Origin: an uncultured beta proteobacterium
GTDB taxonomy: Bacteria; Pseudomonadota; Gammaproteobacteria; Burkholderiales; Burkholderiaceae_C
Assembly (NCBI GenBank): GCA_903876735.1
Contig: CAIRAW010000014.1
Span: forward strand, 1 to 64,000
Direction of reading: 5' to 3'
DNA: 64,000 bases
Shown: piece after piece, positions 7,102 to 16,401 of the stretch
Numbering within the stretch: position 1 is the first letter of the stretch
Layout: every line of letters starts with the position of its first letter
The notes under the pieces: generated by a model
Database searches by the model: none
What the model was told of the DNA's origin: nothing
What the model saw: only the letters and a program-made list of their open reading frames with translations
Made by a program: the position numbers and the translations under genes

Positions 7102-8520
7102 CTAGGCGACCGTGAACCGCGCCGGATCGGTCAGTACAGGCTCGCTTGATAGGTGCAGGCGCACGAAAGTTCCATGCCCTGGGTAACTGGCGACTTCCAT
7201 CTGCCAACCCTGTTTCTTTGCGAAATGGCTGGCGATGGTGAGCCCAAGGCCACGACGGGTGTCGGCTACCTGCCGACGGTTAACCTGCATCAGGTCCCTC
7301 AGGATTTGTGTGGAAAACCCGCCTCCGTTGTCAACGATGTCGATCCGGTCGTCCGCTTTGCCGTGAAAAGCCACCACCACACGCGGCCTGAAGGTTTTAT
7401 GGTCATGGTATTGAAGCGCATTACTCACCAGATTGCGCAAGACAGGCAACATCAGAGCCGGATCATGCAACACCGCGCGACTGCTGCCATGCATGCGAAT
7501 CTCGACTCCGGCGGTCGCTGCAGCGTTCGAAAAATGTTCCCGCAGTTGCTTGGCTAGCGGTGCAATGGTTTGTTTGCGGCAGCGGGCTACAACGCTGTCG
7601 TTGTCCAGTTGGGCCAGTTCCAGGGCCTTGTCCAACATCTCTGTGACCTGGTCGACCGCCAGGTTCACCTGATCTGCCATCAGGACCGCACGATTGGACT
7701 CGTCAACGCCAAGATTGGCGGCGCCTATACGCAAGGCTGCAGCGGAATAGCGCAGTGCGCCAAGCGGTTGGCGCAGATCATGGCCGACAAGCTTGAGCAG
7801 GTGGCTGCGGAAGACGTCAATTTCTTCGGCACGCCGTTGCAGGTGCCGCGCGCGCTCGGAACCCAGCCAGGTCAGGCGGTGCAGACTCGCCTGACTGACT
7901 CGGGCGTAGTGAGAAACGGCAATCATGCCAAACAACAGAATGGGCGCGTAAACCTGATCCGTGTCGGTGGAGTCGAACCACCAGCGCAGCATCATGTACT
8001 GGATACCCAAGGCCACTGAGATCAGCATCGTGCTTGTCAACCATGAACTGAGGAAGACGTAATAGATGGCAATCGTCACCATGTAGACCGTGAGCAAATA
8101 GCCGGGTGCCATGCTCCCTGCTAGATAGGGATGGTGGTAGGTGGCGAGCAGCAGGTTGTGCATTGCCATACTAAGCATAATGAAGCCCTGGCTGCCTCTG
8201 GTGTCATTGCCGGTGGAAAAATAATAAAAGAATCCAGTAACCAACGTCATCATGAAGAGCACATGCAGTCCGATGTGCAAGGTGCCTAGCTCTGATACGG
8301 GAGAAAACTTGAAAACATCGACAACGAACAGAATAACTTCCACACCGAAGATCAAGGCGATGGCGTGGCGATCCTGGCGCGCAAAACCGCTGCCGGTCTC
8401 AGAACGAAATCGAGCTTCAACCTTCGCGTTATCGAATTGGCCACTAAAAATTTGCGTGCGAGGACCGGTTTGCGGCCTCGGATCGGTGGCACGTGTGGAA
8501 CCGGATCCGGGAAAGTGCAT
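7102..8520 (-). CDS. Multi-TM sensor histidine kinase
   Basis: A 472-residue kinase from the ATG at 8518-8520, which follows AAGGATCACT on the minus strand. Residues 1-50 are hydrophilic. About 52-205 hold five or six membrane segments with only short loops, so the signal is probably sensed in or near the membrane. The HisKA region has His247 in VGHDLRQPLGALR. The ATPase domain has NLVSNALQYHD, DNGGGFS and RRGLGLTIA, all intact. Kinases with HDLRQPL H boxes are common partners of LuxR-type regulators in Betaproteobacteria. The gene is followed by its regulator and preceded by a small secreted protein gene (8596-8946) separated by a stable hairpin. Confidence 0.85.
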   Translation of the reverse strand: MHFPGSGSTRATDPRPQTGPRTQIFSGQFDNAKVEARFRSETGSGFARQDRHAIALIFGVEVILFVVDVFKFSPVSELGTLHIGLHVLFMMTLVTGFFYYFSTGNDTRGSQGFIMLSMAMHNLLLATYHHPYLAGSMAPGYLLTVYMVTIAIYYVFLSSWLTSTMLISVALGIQYMMLRWWFDSTDTDQVYAPILLFGMIAVSHYARVSQASLHRLTWLGSERARHLQRRAEEIDVFRSHLLKLVGHDLRQPLGALRYSAAALRIGAANLGVDESNRAVLMADQVNLAVDQVTEMLDKALELAQLDNDSVVARCRKQTIAPLAKQLREHFSNAAATAGVEIRMHGSSRAVLHDPALMLPVLRNLVSNALQYHDHKTFRPRVVVAFHGKADDRIDIVDNGGGFSTQILRDLMQVNRRQVADTRRGLGLTIASHFAKKQGWQMEVASYPGHGTFVRLHLSSEPVLTDPARFTVA

Positions 8521-8561
8521 AGTGATCCTTCCGGGGGGATGACGTCCCATCTTAATGCACG

Positions 8562-8589
8562 GGTGGGCAAGTGCTTTCGCATGCCCACC
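8562..8589 (-). other. Strong hairpin between secreted-protein gene and kinase gene
   Basis: GGTGGGCA (8562-8569) and TGCCCACC (8582-8589) pair perfectly, with three further base pairs possible in the loop (TGC/GCA). There is no U-run on either side. It lies between the stop of the secreted protein gene and the start of the kinase gene on the minus strand. A processing or attenuation structure lowering kinase expression relative to the first gene is one reading; a simple terminator is another. Confidence 0.45.
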
Positions 8590-8595
8590 TAGAGA

Positions 8596-8946
8596 TCATT
8601 TGAAGAGTCCTTGTGCCTTCATGCGGTCGCAAGCATTTTCACGAGCTGCTAGCAGCATCACGCCTTTTTCCTTGGCTCGAGCTTCCAAGGTCTGATGTTG
8701 TGCGCTTTGCACGACCTTACATTCTTCATAGGTCGTCGCCGACATCATCGCTGAGTGATGTGCTGCACGTTCCTTGTCCGTCATTAGCGCCCAGCCACGG
8801 GTGTTGTCCTGGTTGAACTTGTACTGCATGCCCCTGGCGTAGCCCGGACTCATGCCGGGACCTGGGGTGGCGGACGGTTGGGCGCCCACCGGAACACTGG
8901 TTACCGCGCAAAGTAGCAGGGTAGTTGTGATGTGCGAAAGTTTCAT
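8596..8946 (-). CDS. Small secreted protein, two conserved Cys, unknown function
   Basis: A 116-residue exported protein. Two ATG codons lie six bases apart; AAGGAG directly abuts the first and is six bases from the second, so the start is set at 8944-8946. The signal peptide is about residues 1-22 (cleavage after VPVGA). The mature chain is Lys/Glu/Ala-rich and helical, with segments TRGWALMTDKERAAHH and YEECKVVQSAQHQTLEARA and a C-terminal ACDRMKAQG; its two Cys could pair. Similar short periplasmic proteins occur in Burkholderiales but I know of no function. It is the promoter-proximal gene of the kinase/regulator cluster and carries the second copy of the 22-bp palindrome upstream. Confidence 0.7.
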   Translation of the reverse strand: MKLSHITTTLLLCAVTSVPVGAQPSATPGPGMSPGYARGMQYKFNQDNTRGWALMTDKERAAHHSAMMSATTYEECKVVQSAQHQTLEARAKEKGVMLLAARENACDRMKAQGLFK

Positions 8947-9002
8947 CTGCATCTCCTTGATCGAGTCAAATCAACCGGAATCAGGTCAATCTCCTCGTGG
9001 CT

Positions 9003-9050
9003 ATCGTATGACGCAGCAGCGTTGTTGGAAATACGCTCTGGAGCGTATTT
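9003..9050 (-). promoter_or_regulatory. 22-bp palindromic operator plus -10-like element, site 2
   Basis: AAATACGCTC (9029-9038), TG, GAGCGTATTT (9041-9050) is the same perfect palindrome as at 6345-6366; only the two central bases differ. The downstream block GCGTCATACGAT with TACGAT at 9008 to 9003 is also conserved, and the distance from palindrome centre to hexamer is identical at both sites. Intervening bases have diverged. That pattern supports selection on operator and core promoter rather than a simple duplication. It would drive the secreted-protein, kinase and regulator genes. Confidence 0.7.
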
Positions 9051-9359
9051 ATTACGGACCTGTCAAAATTGATTGCGCGAGGCGCGGGCAGGTGGTGGTT
9101 GAACTCACGTTGGCACGACAAAAACCCGATACTTCATGAAAAAGGGCTTCGCGTGTTCTGCCATGCTGATACCTTGCCGCTGCACTGAAGATCCAGGTCG
9201 GCATAAATTGCGCTGTGCCTCCGAAGGTCGGCTTTCTGATTCTTGGGCGGAAATCGAACGTCAGCTTGACTCAAGCCGGAGCACCCGCAATGGGCACCAA
9301 CCCGAATTTCACCACGGCTGGTTCATCACAAATTCTATGGTGATGAGTTCAATGCAGGC
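9051..9359. other. Gene-free interval
   Basis: About 310 bases between the second palindromic promoter and the end of the LysR gene. Short frames only; I see no convincing gene, RNA or terminator. A short stretch near 9220 (GTCGGCTTTCTGATT) resembles one near 19170 (GTCAGCTTTCTGATT). Confidence 0.4.
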
Positions 9360-10280
9360 TCATCTTTGCGCCTTCAATCTGAATTCAGGTTCAAGCGTTT
9401 TCACAAAATCGTGCACCACATCCAGAAAGCCGGCCAACACCGGGGAGTTGTCCCCTTTGCGGTACAGACAGCTCAATTCGACATCACGCAGATACGGGCA
9501 GTCCAGAGGCCGGAACACGACCCCGGGCAAGCGCAAACTGGTGGCCGATTGCGTGGTCACGACCATGCCAAAACCGCTGGCCACCAATGCGACGGCGGTC
9601 AGCACATCCTCTACCTCCTGCTCCACATTGAGCCGAACCCCGCCTTGGCGAAAGGCCTCGGCCACTTCCTGCGCCAGTCCGCGCATCGGCACATTGGGGT
9701 AGAGGATGAAGGGTTGGTTGTCGAGGTCGGTCAGCGTCAATACCGGTTTGGCCGCCAATGGGTGCGCCGAGGGCAGTGCCACCATCAGCGGCTCGCGCAG
9801 CACCATTTCGATCACGAGTTCAGGCTCGTCGGGCACCAGGCGATTGAAGCCGACCGTAATGCGCCGCTCGTGCAATGCCTGGATCTGCTCGTTCTTCGTG
9901 AGGTTGTGCAGCACGATCTTGACATCGGGGCGCTCGGCATGAAAACGCGCCAGCATACGTGGAATCACATCCAGCATGGCTGAGCCGAAGATACCCACAT
10001 CAAGTCGTCCCATCAGACCCTGCCCGGCCAAGCGGGTGCGCTCCTTGGCACGCTGCGCCAGAGCCAACAGATTGGGCACCTCGTCGAGTAGGGTCTGGCC
10101 GGCGTCAGTCAGTTCCACGCCCTTCGGCGTACGGACAAACAGGACCGTGTCCAGCTTTTCTTCGAGCGCGCGGATTTGACGCGACAGCGGCGGCTGCGAC
10201 ATGTGCAGCCGCTCGGCCGCACGCCCGAAATTGCGCTCTTCGGCCAGCGCCAGAAAATAACGCATCTCACGCAGATCCAT
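9360..10280 (-). CDS. LysR-family regulator of the meta-cleavage operon
   Basis: A 306-residue LysR-type regulator from the ATG at 10278-10280. The N-terminal winged HTH (2-60) reads MRYFLALAEERNFGRAAERL and MSQPPLSRQIRALEEKL, typical of the BenM/CatR branch. The remainder is the effector-binding domain (about 90-300). It is divergent from the catabolic operon starting at 10408, the classic arrangement for a LysR activator recognising a pathway intermediate. A matching dyad is present in the shared promoter. The effector is not deducible but is probably a semialdehyde or muconate-like compound of the pathway it controls. Confidence 0.9.
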   Translation of the reverse strand: MDLREMRYFLALAEERNFGRAAERLHMSQPPLSRQIRALEEKLDTVLFVRTPKGVELTDAGQTLLDEVPNLLALAQRAKERTRLAGQGLMGRLDVGIFGSAMLDVIPRMLARFHAERPDVKIVLHNLTKNEQIQALHERRITVGFNRLVPDEPELVIEMVLREPLMVALPSAHPLAAKPVLTLTDLDNQPFILYPNVPMRGLAQEVAEAFRQGGVRLNVEQEVEDVLTAVALVASGFGMVVTTQSATSLRLPGVVFRPLDCPYLRDVELSCLYRKGDNSPVLAGFLDVVHDFVKTLEPEFRLKAQR

Positions 10281-10304
10281 GGCTGATTTCTTTCTGTTAT
10301 CACC

Positions 10305-10340
10305 ATACCCAAAAGGTATTGTAGTTAAGAAAATAGGTAT
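10305..10340. promoter_or_regulatory. LysR-type binding site (T-N11-A dyad) in divergent promoter
   Basis: ATACCCAAAAGGTAT at 10305-10319 is an inverted repeat of ATACC/GGTAT with a five-base centre, and contains T-N11-A (T10306, A10318), the LysR consensus. A second GGTAT half-site follows at 10336-10340 and could be the activation site. The dyad is 25 bases from the lysR start and about 90 from the dehydrogenase start. Confidence 0.65.
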
Positions 10341-10407
10341 TGGACAGTATGGATGCATCACTTTATCGTTCAAGGCAAGACCGAATTTCATTTCACCTTT
10401 CAAACCC

Positions 10408-11862
10408 ATGAAACACTTTCTCAACTTCATCAACGGCGACTTTGTAGCCACGGACAAGACGTTTGAAAACCGCGCCCCGGTCAATAACCAGGTGATTGGG
10501 TTGGTGCATGAAGCCGGGCAGGCCGAAGTCGACGCCGCCGTCAAGGCCGCCCGCGCAGCCCTGAAGGGCGAGTGGGGGCAGATGAGCGTCGTCAAGCGCG
10601 TGGAGTTGCTCTACGCCGTGGCCGATGAAATCAACCGCCGTTTTGACGACTTTCTGGCGGCTGAACTCGCGGACACCGGCAAGCCGCGTTCGCTGGCCAG
10701 CCACATCGACATACCGCGCGGCGCAGCCAACTTTAAGGTCTTTGCCGACATCGTCAAGAACGTGCCCACCGAGAGCTTCCAGATGGCCACGCCGGACGGC
10801 GGCACAGCCGTCAGCTACGGCGTGCGCTCGCCCTTGGGCGTGGTGGCCGTGATCTGCCCTTGGAACCTGCCTTTGCTCCTGATGACGTGGAAGGTCGGTC
10901 CGGCCCTGGCCTGCGGCAATACAGTGATCGTCAAGCCCTCGGAGGAAACCCCGGCCACGGCCACGCTGCTCGGCGAGGTGATGAAGAAGGTCGGCATCCC
11001 CGATGGGGTCTACAACGTCGTGCATGGTTTTGGCCCCAACTCTGCAGGCGAATTTCTGACCAAACATCCCGGCGTGAATGGCATCACCTTCACCGGCGAG
11101 ACCCGCACCGGCGAGACTATCATGGCCGCTGCTGCCAAGGGTGTGCGTCCGGTCTCGTTTGAGCTCGGCGGCAAGAACGCCGGCATCGTATTTGCCGATG
11201 CCGATTTCGACAAGGCGGTCGCCGGGATCACGCGCAGCTGTTTCGAGAACTGCGGCCAGGTCTGTCTGGGCACCGAACGCGTGTATGTGCAGCGCCCCAT
11301 CTTCGACCGATTTGTCGCCGCACTCAAGGAAAAGGCCGAAGGCCTGAAGGTGGGTCCCAGCGACATGCCCGGTGTCGGTCTGGGTCCGCTTATCTCCGCC
11401 GAGCACAAGCAAAAGGTGCTGGGCTACTACGCCAAGGCGAAAGCCGAGGGCGCCATGGTGGTCACCGGCGGTGGCGTGCCCGACATGCAAGGTGAGTTTG
11501 CCAACGGCCACTTTGTGCAAGCCACGATCTGGACCGGCCTGCCTGAAACGGCCAGCGTCGTGCGAGAAGAGATTTTTGGCCCGTGCTGCCATATCGCCCC
11601 GTTTGACACGGAAGCGGAAGTCATCGCAATGGCCAATGCCACCGATTACGGTCTGGCCACGACCATCTGGACGCAAGACCTAGGCCGCGCGCACCGCATG
11701 GCCAATGCCATCGAAGTCGGCCTGTGCTGGATCAACAGTTGGTTCCTGCGCGACCTGCGAACCGCATTCGGCGGCGCCAAAGGCTCCGGCATTGGCCGCG
11801 AGGGCGGCGTGCATTCGCTGGAGTTTTACACCGAGCTGCGCAACGTGATGATCAAGTACTGA
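10408..11862 (+). CDS. dmpC: 2-hydroxymuconic (or 2-aminomuconic) semialdehyde dehydrogenase
   Basis: A 484-residue NAD-dependent aldehyde dehydrogenase. The ATG at 10408 is chosen because the upstream extension of the frame runs through the LysR operator. Catalytic residues are Asn153 (PWNLP), Glu252 (FELGGKN) and Cys286 in ENCGQVCLGTER; the tail YTELRNVMIKY is typical of the DmpC/XylG/AmnC group. It oxidises the ring-cleavage semialdehyde to 2-hydroxymuconate (or 2-aminomuconate for aminophenol substrates), the first step of the oxalocrotonate branch. It heads an operon with every later enzyme of that branch. Sequence alone does not decide between hydroxy- and amino-substituted substrates. 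Confidence 0.85.
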   Translation: MKHFLNFINGDFVATDKTFENRAPVNNQVIGLVHEAGQAEVDAAVKAARAALKGEWGQMSVVKRVELLYAVADEINRRFDDFLAAELADTGKPRSLASHIDIPRGAANFKVFADIVKNVPTESFQMATPDGGTAVSYGVRSPLGVVAVICPWNLPLLLMTWKVGPALACGNTVIVKPSEETPATATLLGEVMKKVGIPDGVYNVVHGFGPNSAGEFLTKHPGVNGITFTGETRTGETIMAAAAKGVRPVSFELGGKNAGIVFADADFDKAVAGITRSCFENCGQVCLGTERVYVQRPIFDRFVAALKEKAEGLKVGPSDMPGVGLGPLISAEHKQKVLGYYAKAKAEGAMVVTGGGVPDMQGEFANGHFVQATIWTGLPETASVVREEIFGPCCHIAPFDTEAEVIAMANATDYGLATTIWTQDLGRAHRMANAIEVGLCWINSWFLRDLRTAFGGAKGSGIGREGGVHSLEFYTELRNVMIKY

Positions 11863-11872
11863 AGGCCGATCC

Positions 11873-12727
11873 ATGAGCCCGAATCCTGAAATCGGCAAGT
11901 CCATTGTTGCCAATGGCATTCGCACCAACTACCACGACACCGGAGCCGGTTTTCCGGTGCTGCTGATCCACGGCTCCGGACCCGGCGTCAGCGCCTGGGC
12001 CAACTGGCGCCTGACGATTCCGGCCCTGGCCGCCCAGCGCCGCGTGATTGCACCCGACATGGTGGGCTTTGGCTTTAGCGAGCGTCCGGCCGACGTGCGC
12101 TACAACCTGGACACCTGGGTGGCCCAAGCCATCGGCCTGCTCGATGCCCTGCAGATCGAGTGTGCCGACCTGGTTGGCAACTCCTTTGGCGGTGGCCTGG
12201 CCCTGGCGCTGGCGATTCGCCATCCGGCACGGGTGCGGCGGCTGGTTCTGATGGGCGCGGCCGGCGTGTCGTTCCCAATCACGCCGGGACTCGAAGCCGT
12301 CTGGGGCTACCAGCCCTCGATCGCGAACATGCGCCAGCTTCTCGACCTCTTCGCCTTTGACCGCAGCCTGATGAGCGATGAACTGGCCGAGCTGCGCTAC
12401 AAGGCCAGCATACAGCCGGGCTTTCAGGAAGCTTTCGAGAGCATGTTCCCTGTTCCCCGACAAAACGGCGTGGAGGCGCTGGCCAGCCGCGAGGAAGACA
12501 TACGCGCGCTGCCGCACGAGACCCTGGTCATCCACGGGCGCGAAGACCGGATCCTGCCGCTGTCGAATTCGCTGACCCTGGCGCAATGGATTGAACGCGC
12601 CCAATTGCATGTGTTCGGCCGCTGCGGCCACTGGACCCAGATCGAGCATGCCGCGCGTTTTGCGCAACTGGTCGGGAACTTCCTGGCCGAAGCGGACCAG
12701 CTCGCCGCTGCACCGGCCGCACCCTGA
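11873..12727 (+). CDS. dmpD: 2-hydroxymuconic semialdehyde hydrolase (alpha/beta hydrolase)
   Basis: A 284-residue alpha/beta hydrolase of the meta-cleavage product hydrolase group. The oxyanion-hole motif is LIHGSGPGVSAWANW, the nucleophile Ser104 in VGNSFGGGLA, the acid Asp225 in HGREDRILPL and His253 in GHWTQIE. It cleaves ring-fission ketones or semialdehydes to 2-oxopent-4-enoate plus an acid (formate for the aldehyde). It starts 10 bases after the dehydrogenase stop. Having both hydrolase and dehydrogenase lets one operon process aldehyde and ketone products, as in dmp/xyl clusters. Confidence 0.85.
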   Translation: MSPNPEIGKSIVANGIRTNYHDTGAGFPVLLIHGSGPGVSAWANWRLTIPALAAQRRVIAPDMVGFGFSERPADVRYNLDTWVAQAIGLLDALQIECADLVGNSFGGGLALALAIRHPARVRRLVLMGAAGVSFPITPGLEAVWGYQPSIANMRQLLDLFAFDRSLMSDELAELRYKASIQPGFQEAFESMFPVPRQNGVEALASREEDIRALPHETLVIHGREDRILPLSNSLTLAQWIERAQLHVFGRCGHWTQIEHAARFAQLVGNFLAEADQLAAAPAAP

Positions 12728-12769
12728 TGCGCGTCCACACCACCTCTCAAAAACCAACCGGATTTCGCA

Positions 12770-13552
12770 ATGGATACCAAACTGATTAAAACACTGGGTG
12801 ACGAGCTGTACCGGGCCATGACTGCAGGCACCGTGGTGGAGCCGCTCACCAACCGCTACCCCGACATCAGCATCGACAACGCGTACCACATCCAGCAGCG
12901 CCTGCTGCAGTGCCGGCTTGATGCGGGCGAGCGCATCGTCGGCAAGAAGATCGGCGTCACCTCGGCCGCCGTCATGAACATGCTAGGGGTCTATCAACCC
13001 GATTTCGGTTACCTGCTCGACGGCATGATCTACAACGAGGGTCAGTCGATTGCAGCCAGCAGCCTGATACAGCCCAAGGCAGAAGGCGAGATTGCCTTCA
13101 TCCTGAAAAGGGACCTGATGGGCCCCGGCATCAGCAACGCCGACGTCCTGGCCGCCACCGAATGCGTGATGCCCTGCTTTGAAATTGTGGACTCGCGCAT
13201 CCGGGACTGGAAGATCAAGATCCAGGACACCGTGGCCGACAACGCCTCATGTGGCGTGTTCGTGCTCGGCGACTGCGCGGTGGACCCGCGCCGCATCGAT
13301 CTTTCGACCTGCGGCATGGTGCTGGAAAAGAACGGCGACATCGTGGCCACCGGTGCCGGTGCGGCGGCACTGGGTTCGCCGGTCAATGCGGTGGCTTGGC
13401 TGGCCAACACGCTGGGTCGTCTGGGCATCGGCCTCAAGGCCGGCGAGGTCATCCTGTCGGGCGCACTGGCGGCCATGTCGCCGGCCAAAGCCGGCGACAA
13501 CTTCCGCGTTTCGATTGGCGGGCTGGGCAGCTGCTCGGTGCGCTTCCATTGA
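12770..13552 (+). CDS. dmpE: 2-oxopent-4-enoate (2-hydroxypenta-2,4-dienoate) hydratase
   Basis: A 260-residue hydratase of the MhpD/DmpE family, related to the oxalocrotonate decarboxylase encoded at 15569-16357. Family signatures include GKKIGVTSAAVM near residue 58, the metal-site segment EGEIAFILKRDL and CFEIVDSRIRDWKIKIQDTV. It adds water to 2-hydroxypenta-2,4-dienoate to give 4-hydroxy-2-oxovalerate, the substrate of the aldolase encoded two genes on. Ten residues of acidic/charged leader precede the conserved fold. It is spaced 42 bases after the hydrolase gene within the operon. Confidence 0.88.
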   Translation: MDTKLIKTLGDELYRAMTAGTVVEPLTNRYPDISIDNAYHIQQRLLQCRLDAGERIVGKKIGVTSAAVMNMLGVYQPDFGYLLDGMIYNEGQSIAASSLIQPKAEGEIAFILKRDLMGPGISNADVLAATECVMPCFEIVDSRIRDWKIKIQDTVADNASCGVFVLGDCAVDPRRIDLSTCGMVLEKNGDIVATGAGAAALGSPVNAVAWLANTLGRLGIGLKAGEVILSGALAAMSPAKAGDNFRVSIGGLGSCSVRFH

Positions 13553-13585
13553 CGTCTGGCAGAACCCCTGAAGAAACAAATCAAC

Positions 13586-14512
13586 ATGAGCAAAAAAATC
13601 AAATGCGCCTTGATCGGCCCAGGCAATATCGGCACCGATCTGCTGGCCAAGCTGCAACGCAGTCCGGTGCTGGAGCCAGTCTGGATGGTGGGTATCGACC
13701 CTGAATCCGACGGTCTCAAGCGCGCCCGCGAGATGGGCATCAAGACCACGGCCGAGGGTGTCGATGGCCTGTTGCCCCACGTGCTGGCCGACGGTGTGCA
13801 GATTGCCTTCGACGCCACCAGCGCCTATGTGCACGCCGAGAATTCACGCAAGCTCAACGCGTTGGGCGTGATGATGATTGACCTGACACCGGCCGCCATC
13901 GGGCCGTTCTGCGTGCCGCCGGTCAACCTGATGCAGCACCTGGGATCGGGCGAGATGAACGTCAACATGGTGACCTGCGGCGGCCAGGCGACGATTCCGA
14001 TGGTGGCTGCCGTCAGCCGCGTGCAGCCGGTGGCCTATGGCGAAATCGTGGCCACCGTCTCGAGCCGCTCGGTCGGACCGGGCACGCGCAAAAACATCGA
14101 TGAGTTCACGCGCACCACCGCTGGTGCCGTGGAAAAGGTCGGCGGTGCCAGAAAGGGCAAGGCCATCATCATCATCAACCCGGCTGAACCGCCGCTGATG
14201 ATGCGTGATACCGTGCATTGCCTGACCGAGACCGCACCCGATCAGGACAAGATCACCGCCTCCATCCACCAGATGATGGCCGAGGTGCAAAAGTATGTGC
14301 CGGGCTACCGGCTCGTCAATGGCCCGGTGTTTGACGGCAACCGCGTCTCGGTCTTCATGGAAGTAGAAGGTCTGGGTGATTACCTGCCCAAGTACGCCGG
14401 CAACCTCGACATCATGACCGCGGCTGCGGCACGCACAGCCGAGATGTTTGCCGAAGAAATCATCGCCGGCCGGCTCACCCTCAAACCCGTCACCACCCCG
14501 GCTGCTGCCTGA
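13586..14512 (+). CDS. dmpF: Acetaldehyde dehydrogenase (acylating)
   Basis: A 308-residue enzyme converting acetaldehyde, NAD and CoA to acetyl-CoA. The N-terminal Rossmann motif is [13 protein letters not shown], the catalytic Cys131 is in [11 protein letters not shown], and the C-terminal part has [11 protein letters not shown] and [20 protein letters not shown]. It forms a channelling complex with the aldolase encoded next (16 bases downstream), so acetaldehyde is not released. Length and motifs are full. Confidence 0.93.
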   Translation: MSKKIKCALIGPGNIGTDLLAKLQRSPVLEPVWMVGIDPESDGLKRAREMGIKTTAEGVDGLLPHVLADGVQIAFDATSAYVHAENSRKLNALGVMMIDLTPAAIGPFCVPPVNLMQHLGSGEMNVNMVTCGGQATIPMVAAVSRVQPVAYGEIVATVSSRSVGPGTRKNIDEFTRTTAGAVEKVGGARKGKAIIIINPAEPPLMMRDTVHCLTETAPDQDKITASIHQMMAEVQKYVPGYRLVNGPVFDGNRVSVFMEVEGLGDYLPKYAGNLDIMTAAAARTAEMFAEEIIAGRLTLKPVTTPAAA

Positions 14513-14528
14513 GCGGCAAGGAACAAAC

Positions 14529-15572
14529 ATGAACCTGCAAGGAAGAAAAATCACCGTTCACGACATGAGCTTGCGTGACGGCATGCACCCCAAACGCCAT
14601 CTGATCACGCTCGAACAGATGAAGGCCATTGCCCGCGGCCTCGATGCGGCCGGCGTGCCGCTGATCGAAGTGACCCATGGCGACGGACTCGGCGGCGCTT
14701 CAGTCAACTACGGCTTTCCGGCTCATACAGACGAGGAATACCTCGGGGCTGTCGTTCCGCTGATGAAGCGTGCCAAGGTGTCGGCGTTGCTGATCCCCGG
14801 CATCGGCACGGTCGAGCATCTGCTGATGGCCAAAGATCTGGGCGTTTCCACCATTCGCGTCGCCACGCATTGCACCGAGGCCGACGTTTCGGAGCAGCAC
14901 ATCACCAAGGCCCGCGCCCTCGGCCTGGACACCGTCGGTTTCCTGATGATGGCGCACATGGCGAGCCCTGAAAAGCTGGTAAGCCAGGCGTTGCTGATGG
15001 AAGGCTACGGCGCCAATTGCATTTACGTCACCGATTCGGCCGGTTACATGCTGCCCGACGATGTGACAGCGCGCCTGGGCGCGGTGCGCGCGGCCTTGAA
15101 GCCAGGCACTGAATTGGGCTTTCATGGCCACCACAACCTGGCGATGGGCGTTGCCAATTCGATCGCCGCGATCGAGGCTGGCGCCAACCGCATCGATGCG
15201 GCGGCAGCCGGACTCGGTGCCGGCGCCGGCAACACGCCGATGGAGGTGTTCATTGCGGTTTGCGCCCGCATGGGAATTGAGACTGGCGTCGATGTCTTCA
15301 AGATCCAGGATGTGGCCGAAGACCTGGTGGTGCCCATCATGGACCAGGCCATCCGCATCGACCGCGACTCACTCACGCTCGGCTATGCCGGCGTCTATTC
15401 CAGCTTCCTGCTGTTTGCCAAACGCGCCGAGAAGAAGTACGGCGTGCCGGCGCGCGACATTCTGGTCGAGCTGGGCCGTCGCGGCATGGTGGGTGGCCAG
15501 GAAGACATGATTGAAGACACGGCCATGACGCTGTCTCGTGAGCGCAGCAACACAAGAAAGGTATCCGCATGA
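14529..15572 (+). CDS. dmpG: 4-hydroxy-2-oxovalerate aldolase
   Basis: A 347-residue metal-dependent class II aldolase. The ATG at 14529 follows AAGGAACAAAC; the longer frame overlaps dmpF and is rejected. Key features are the N-terminal [14 protein letters not shown] (catalytic Arg and metal-binding Asp), the metal-binding [10 protein letters not shown], and [13 protein letters not shown]. It splits 4-hydroxy-2-oxovalerate into pyruvate and acetaldehyde, and hands the latter to DmpF. Its stop overlaps the next start by four bases (ATGA). Confidence 0.93.
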   Translation: MNLQGRKITVHDMSLRDGMHPKRHLITLEQMKAIARGLDAAGVPLIEVTHGDGLGGASVNYGFPAHTDEEYLGAVVPLMKRAKVSALLIPGIGTVEHLLMAKDLGVSTIRVATHCTEADVSEQHITKARALGLDTVGFLMMAHMASPEKLVSQALLMEGYGANCIYVTDSAGYMLPDDVTARLGAVRAALKPGTELGFHGHHNLAMGVANSIAAIEAGANRIDAAAAGLGAGAGNTPMEVFIAVCARMGIETGVDVFKIQDVAEDLVVPIMDQAIRIDRDSLTLGYAGVYSSFLLFAKRAEKKYGVPARDILVELGRRGMVGGQEDMIEDTAMTLSRERSNTRKVSA

Positions 15573-16357
15573 AACTCGATACAAAGACCATTGCCGCTCT
15601 TGCCGAGCGTCTGGAGAACTGCGAACTGCAGGCGCATGACACGACCAAGATCACCGACGACTATCCCGACATGGATTGGGATGATGCCTACGCGATCCAG
15701 GATGAAATCCGCCGGCGCAAGACGGCACGCGGCAACCGCATCATCGGGCTCAAGGCGGGCCTGACTTCCCACGCCAAGATGAAGCAGATGGGCATCAGCA
15801 CGCCGGTGTTTGGTTTCATGGCCGATTACTACGCCGTGCCCGACGGCGGTGAATGCAAAGCTGCAGAACTGATTCATCCAAAGGTCGAGCCGGAGATCGC
15901 CTTTGTCACCAAGGCCGAGTTGCGAGGTCCGGGCTGCCACATCGGCACCGTGCTGGCCGCCACTGACTTCGTGCTGCCCGGCATTGAAGTCATTGACAGC
16001 CGCTACCGTGACTTCAAGTTCGACCTGAAGAGTGTGGTCGCCGACAACACCTCGGCGGCGCGCTTCGTGGTCGGGGGACAACCGATGGGTGTGTCGGGCG
16101 TGGACCTGCGTACGGTCGGCATCGTGCTGGAGAAGAACGGACAGGCTGTGGCCTTTGGCGCCGGCGCGGCCGTGCTGGGCCACCCGGCTGCCGCAATCGC
16201 CATGCTGGCCAATCACCTGGGCGCACGCGGCGAGTGCATTCCGGCTGGCAGCCTGATCCTGTCGGGCGGCATCACCGAAGCGGTGTCGGTCAAGGCGGGC
16301 GACGCCGTCACATTGCGTGTGCAAGGCATGGGCAGCACCAGCATGCGATTCGTCTGA
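15569..16357 (+). CDS. dmpH: 4-oxalocrotonate decarboxylase
   Basis: A 262-residue decarboxylase paralogous to the hydratase of the same operon. Signatures are [31 protein letters not shown] and [20 protein letters not shown]. It decarboxylates 2-oxohex-3-enedioate to 2-oxopent-4-enoate and normally forms a complex with the hydratase. Translation is coupled to dmpG by ATGA overlap. The decarboxylase rather than hydratase assignment rests on the [15 protein letters not shown] segment and its clear divergence from the upstream copy. Confidence 0.88.
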   Translation: MKLDTKTIAALAERLENCELQAHDTTKITDDYPDMDWDDAYAIQDEIRRRKTARGNRIIGLKAGLTSHAKMKQMGISTPVFGFMADYYAVPDGGECKAAELIHPKVEPEIAFVTKAELRGPGCHIGTVLAATDFVLPGIEVIDSRYRDFKFDLKSVVADNTSAARFVVGGQPMGVSGVDLRTVGIVLEKNGQAVAFGAGAAVLGHPAAAIAMLANHLGARGECIPAGSLILSGGITEAVSVKAGDAVTLRVQGMGSTSMRFV

Positions 16358-16401
16358 TATCCGAAGTCACCTTGATCACTCCAATTACTTTGGGCAATCC
16401 A

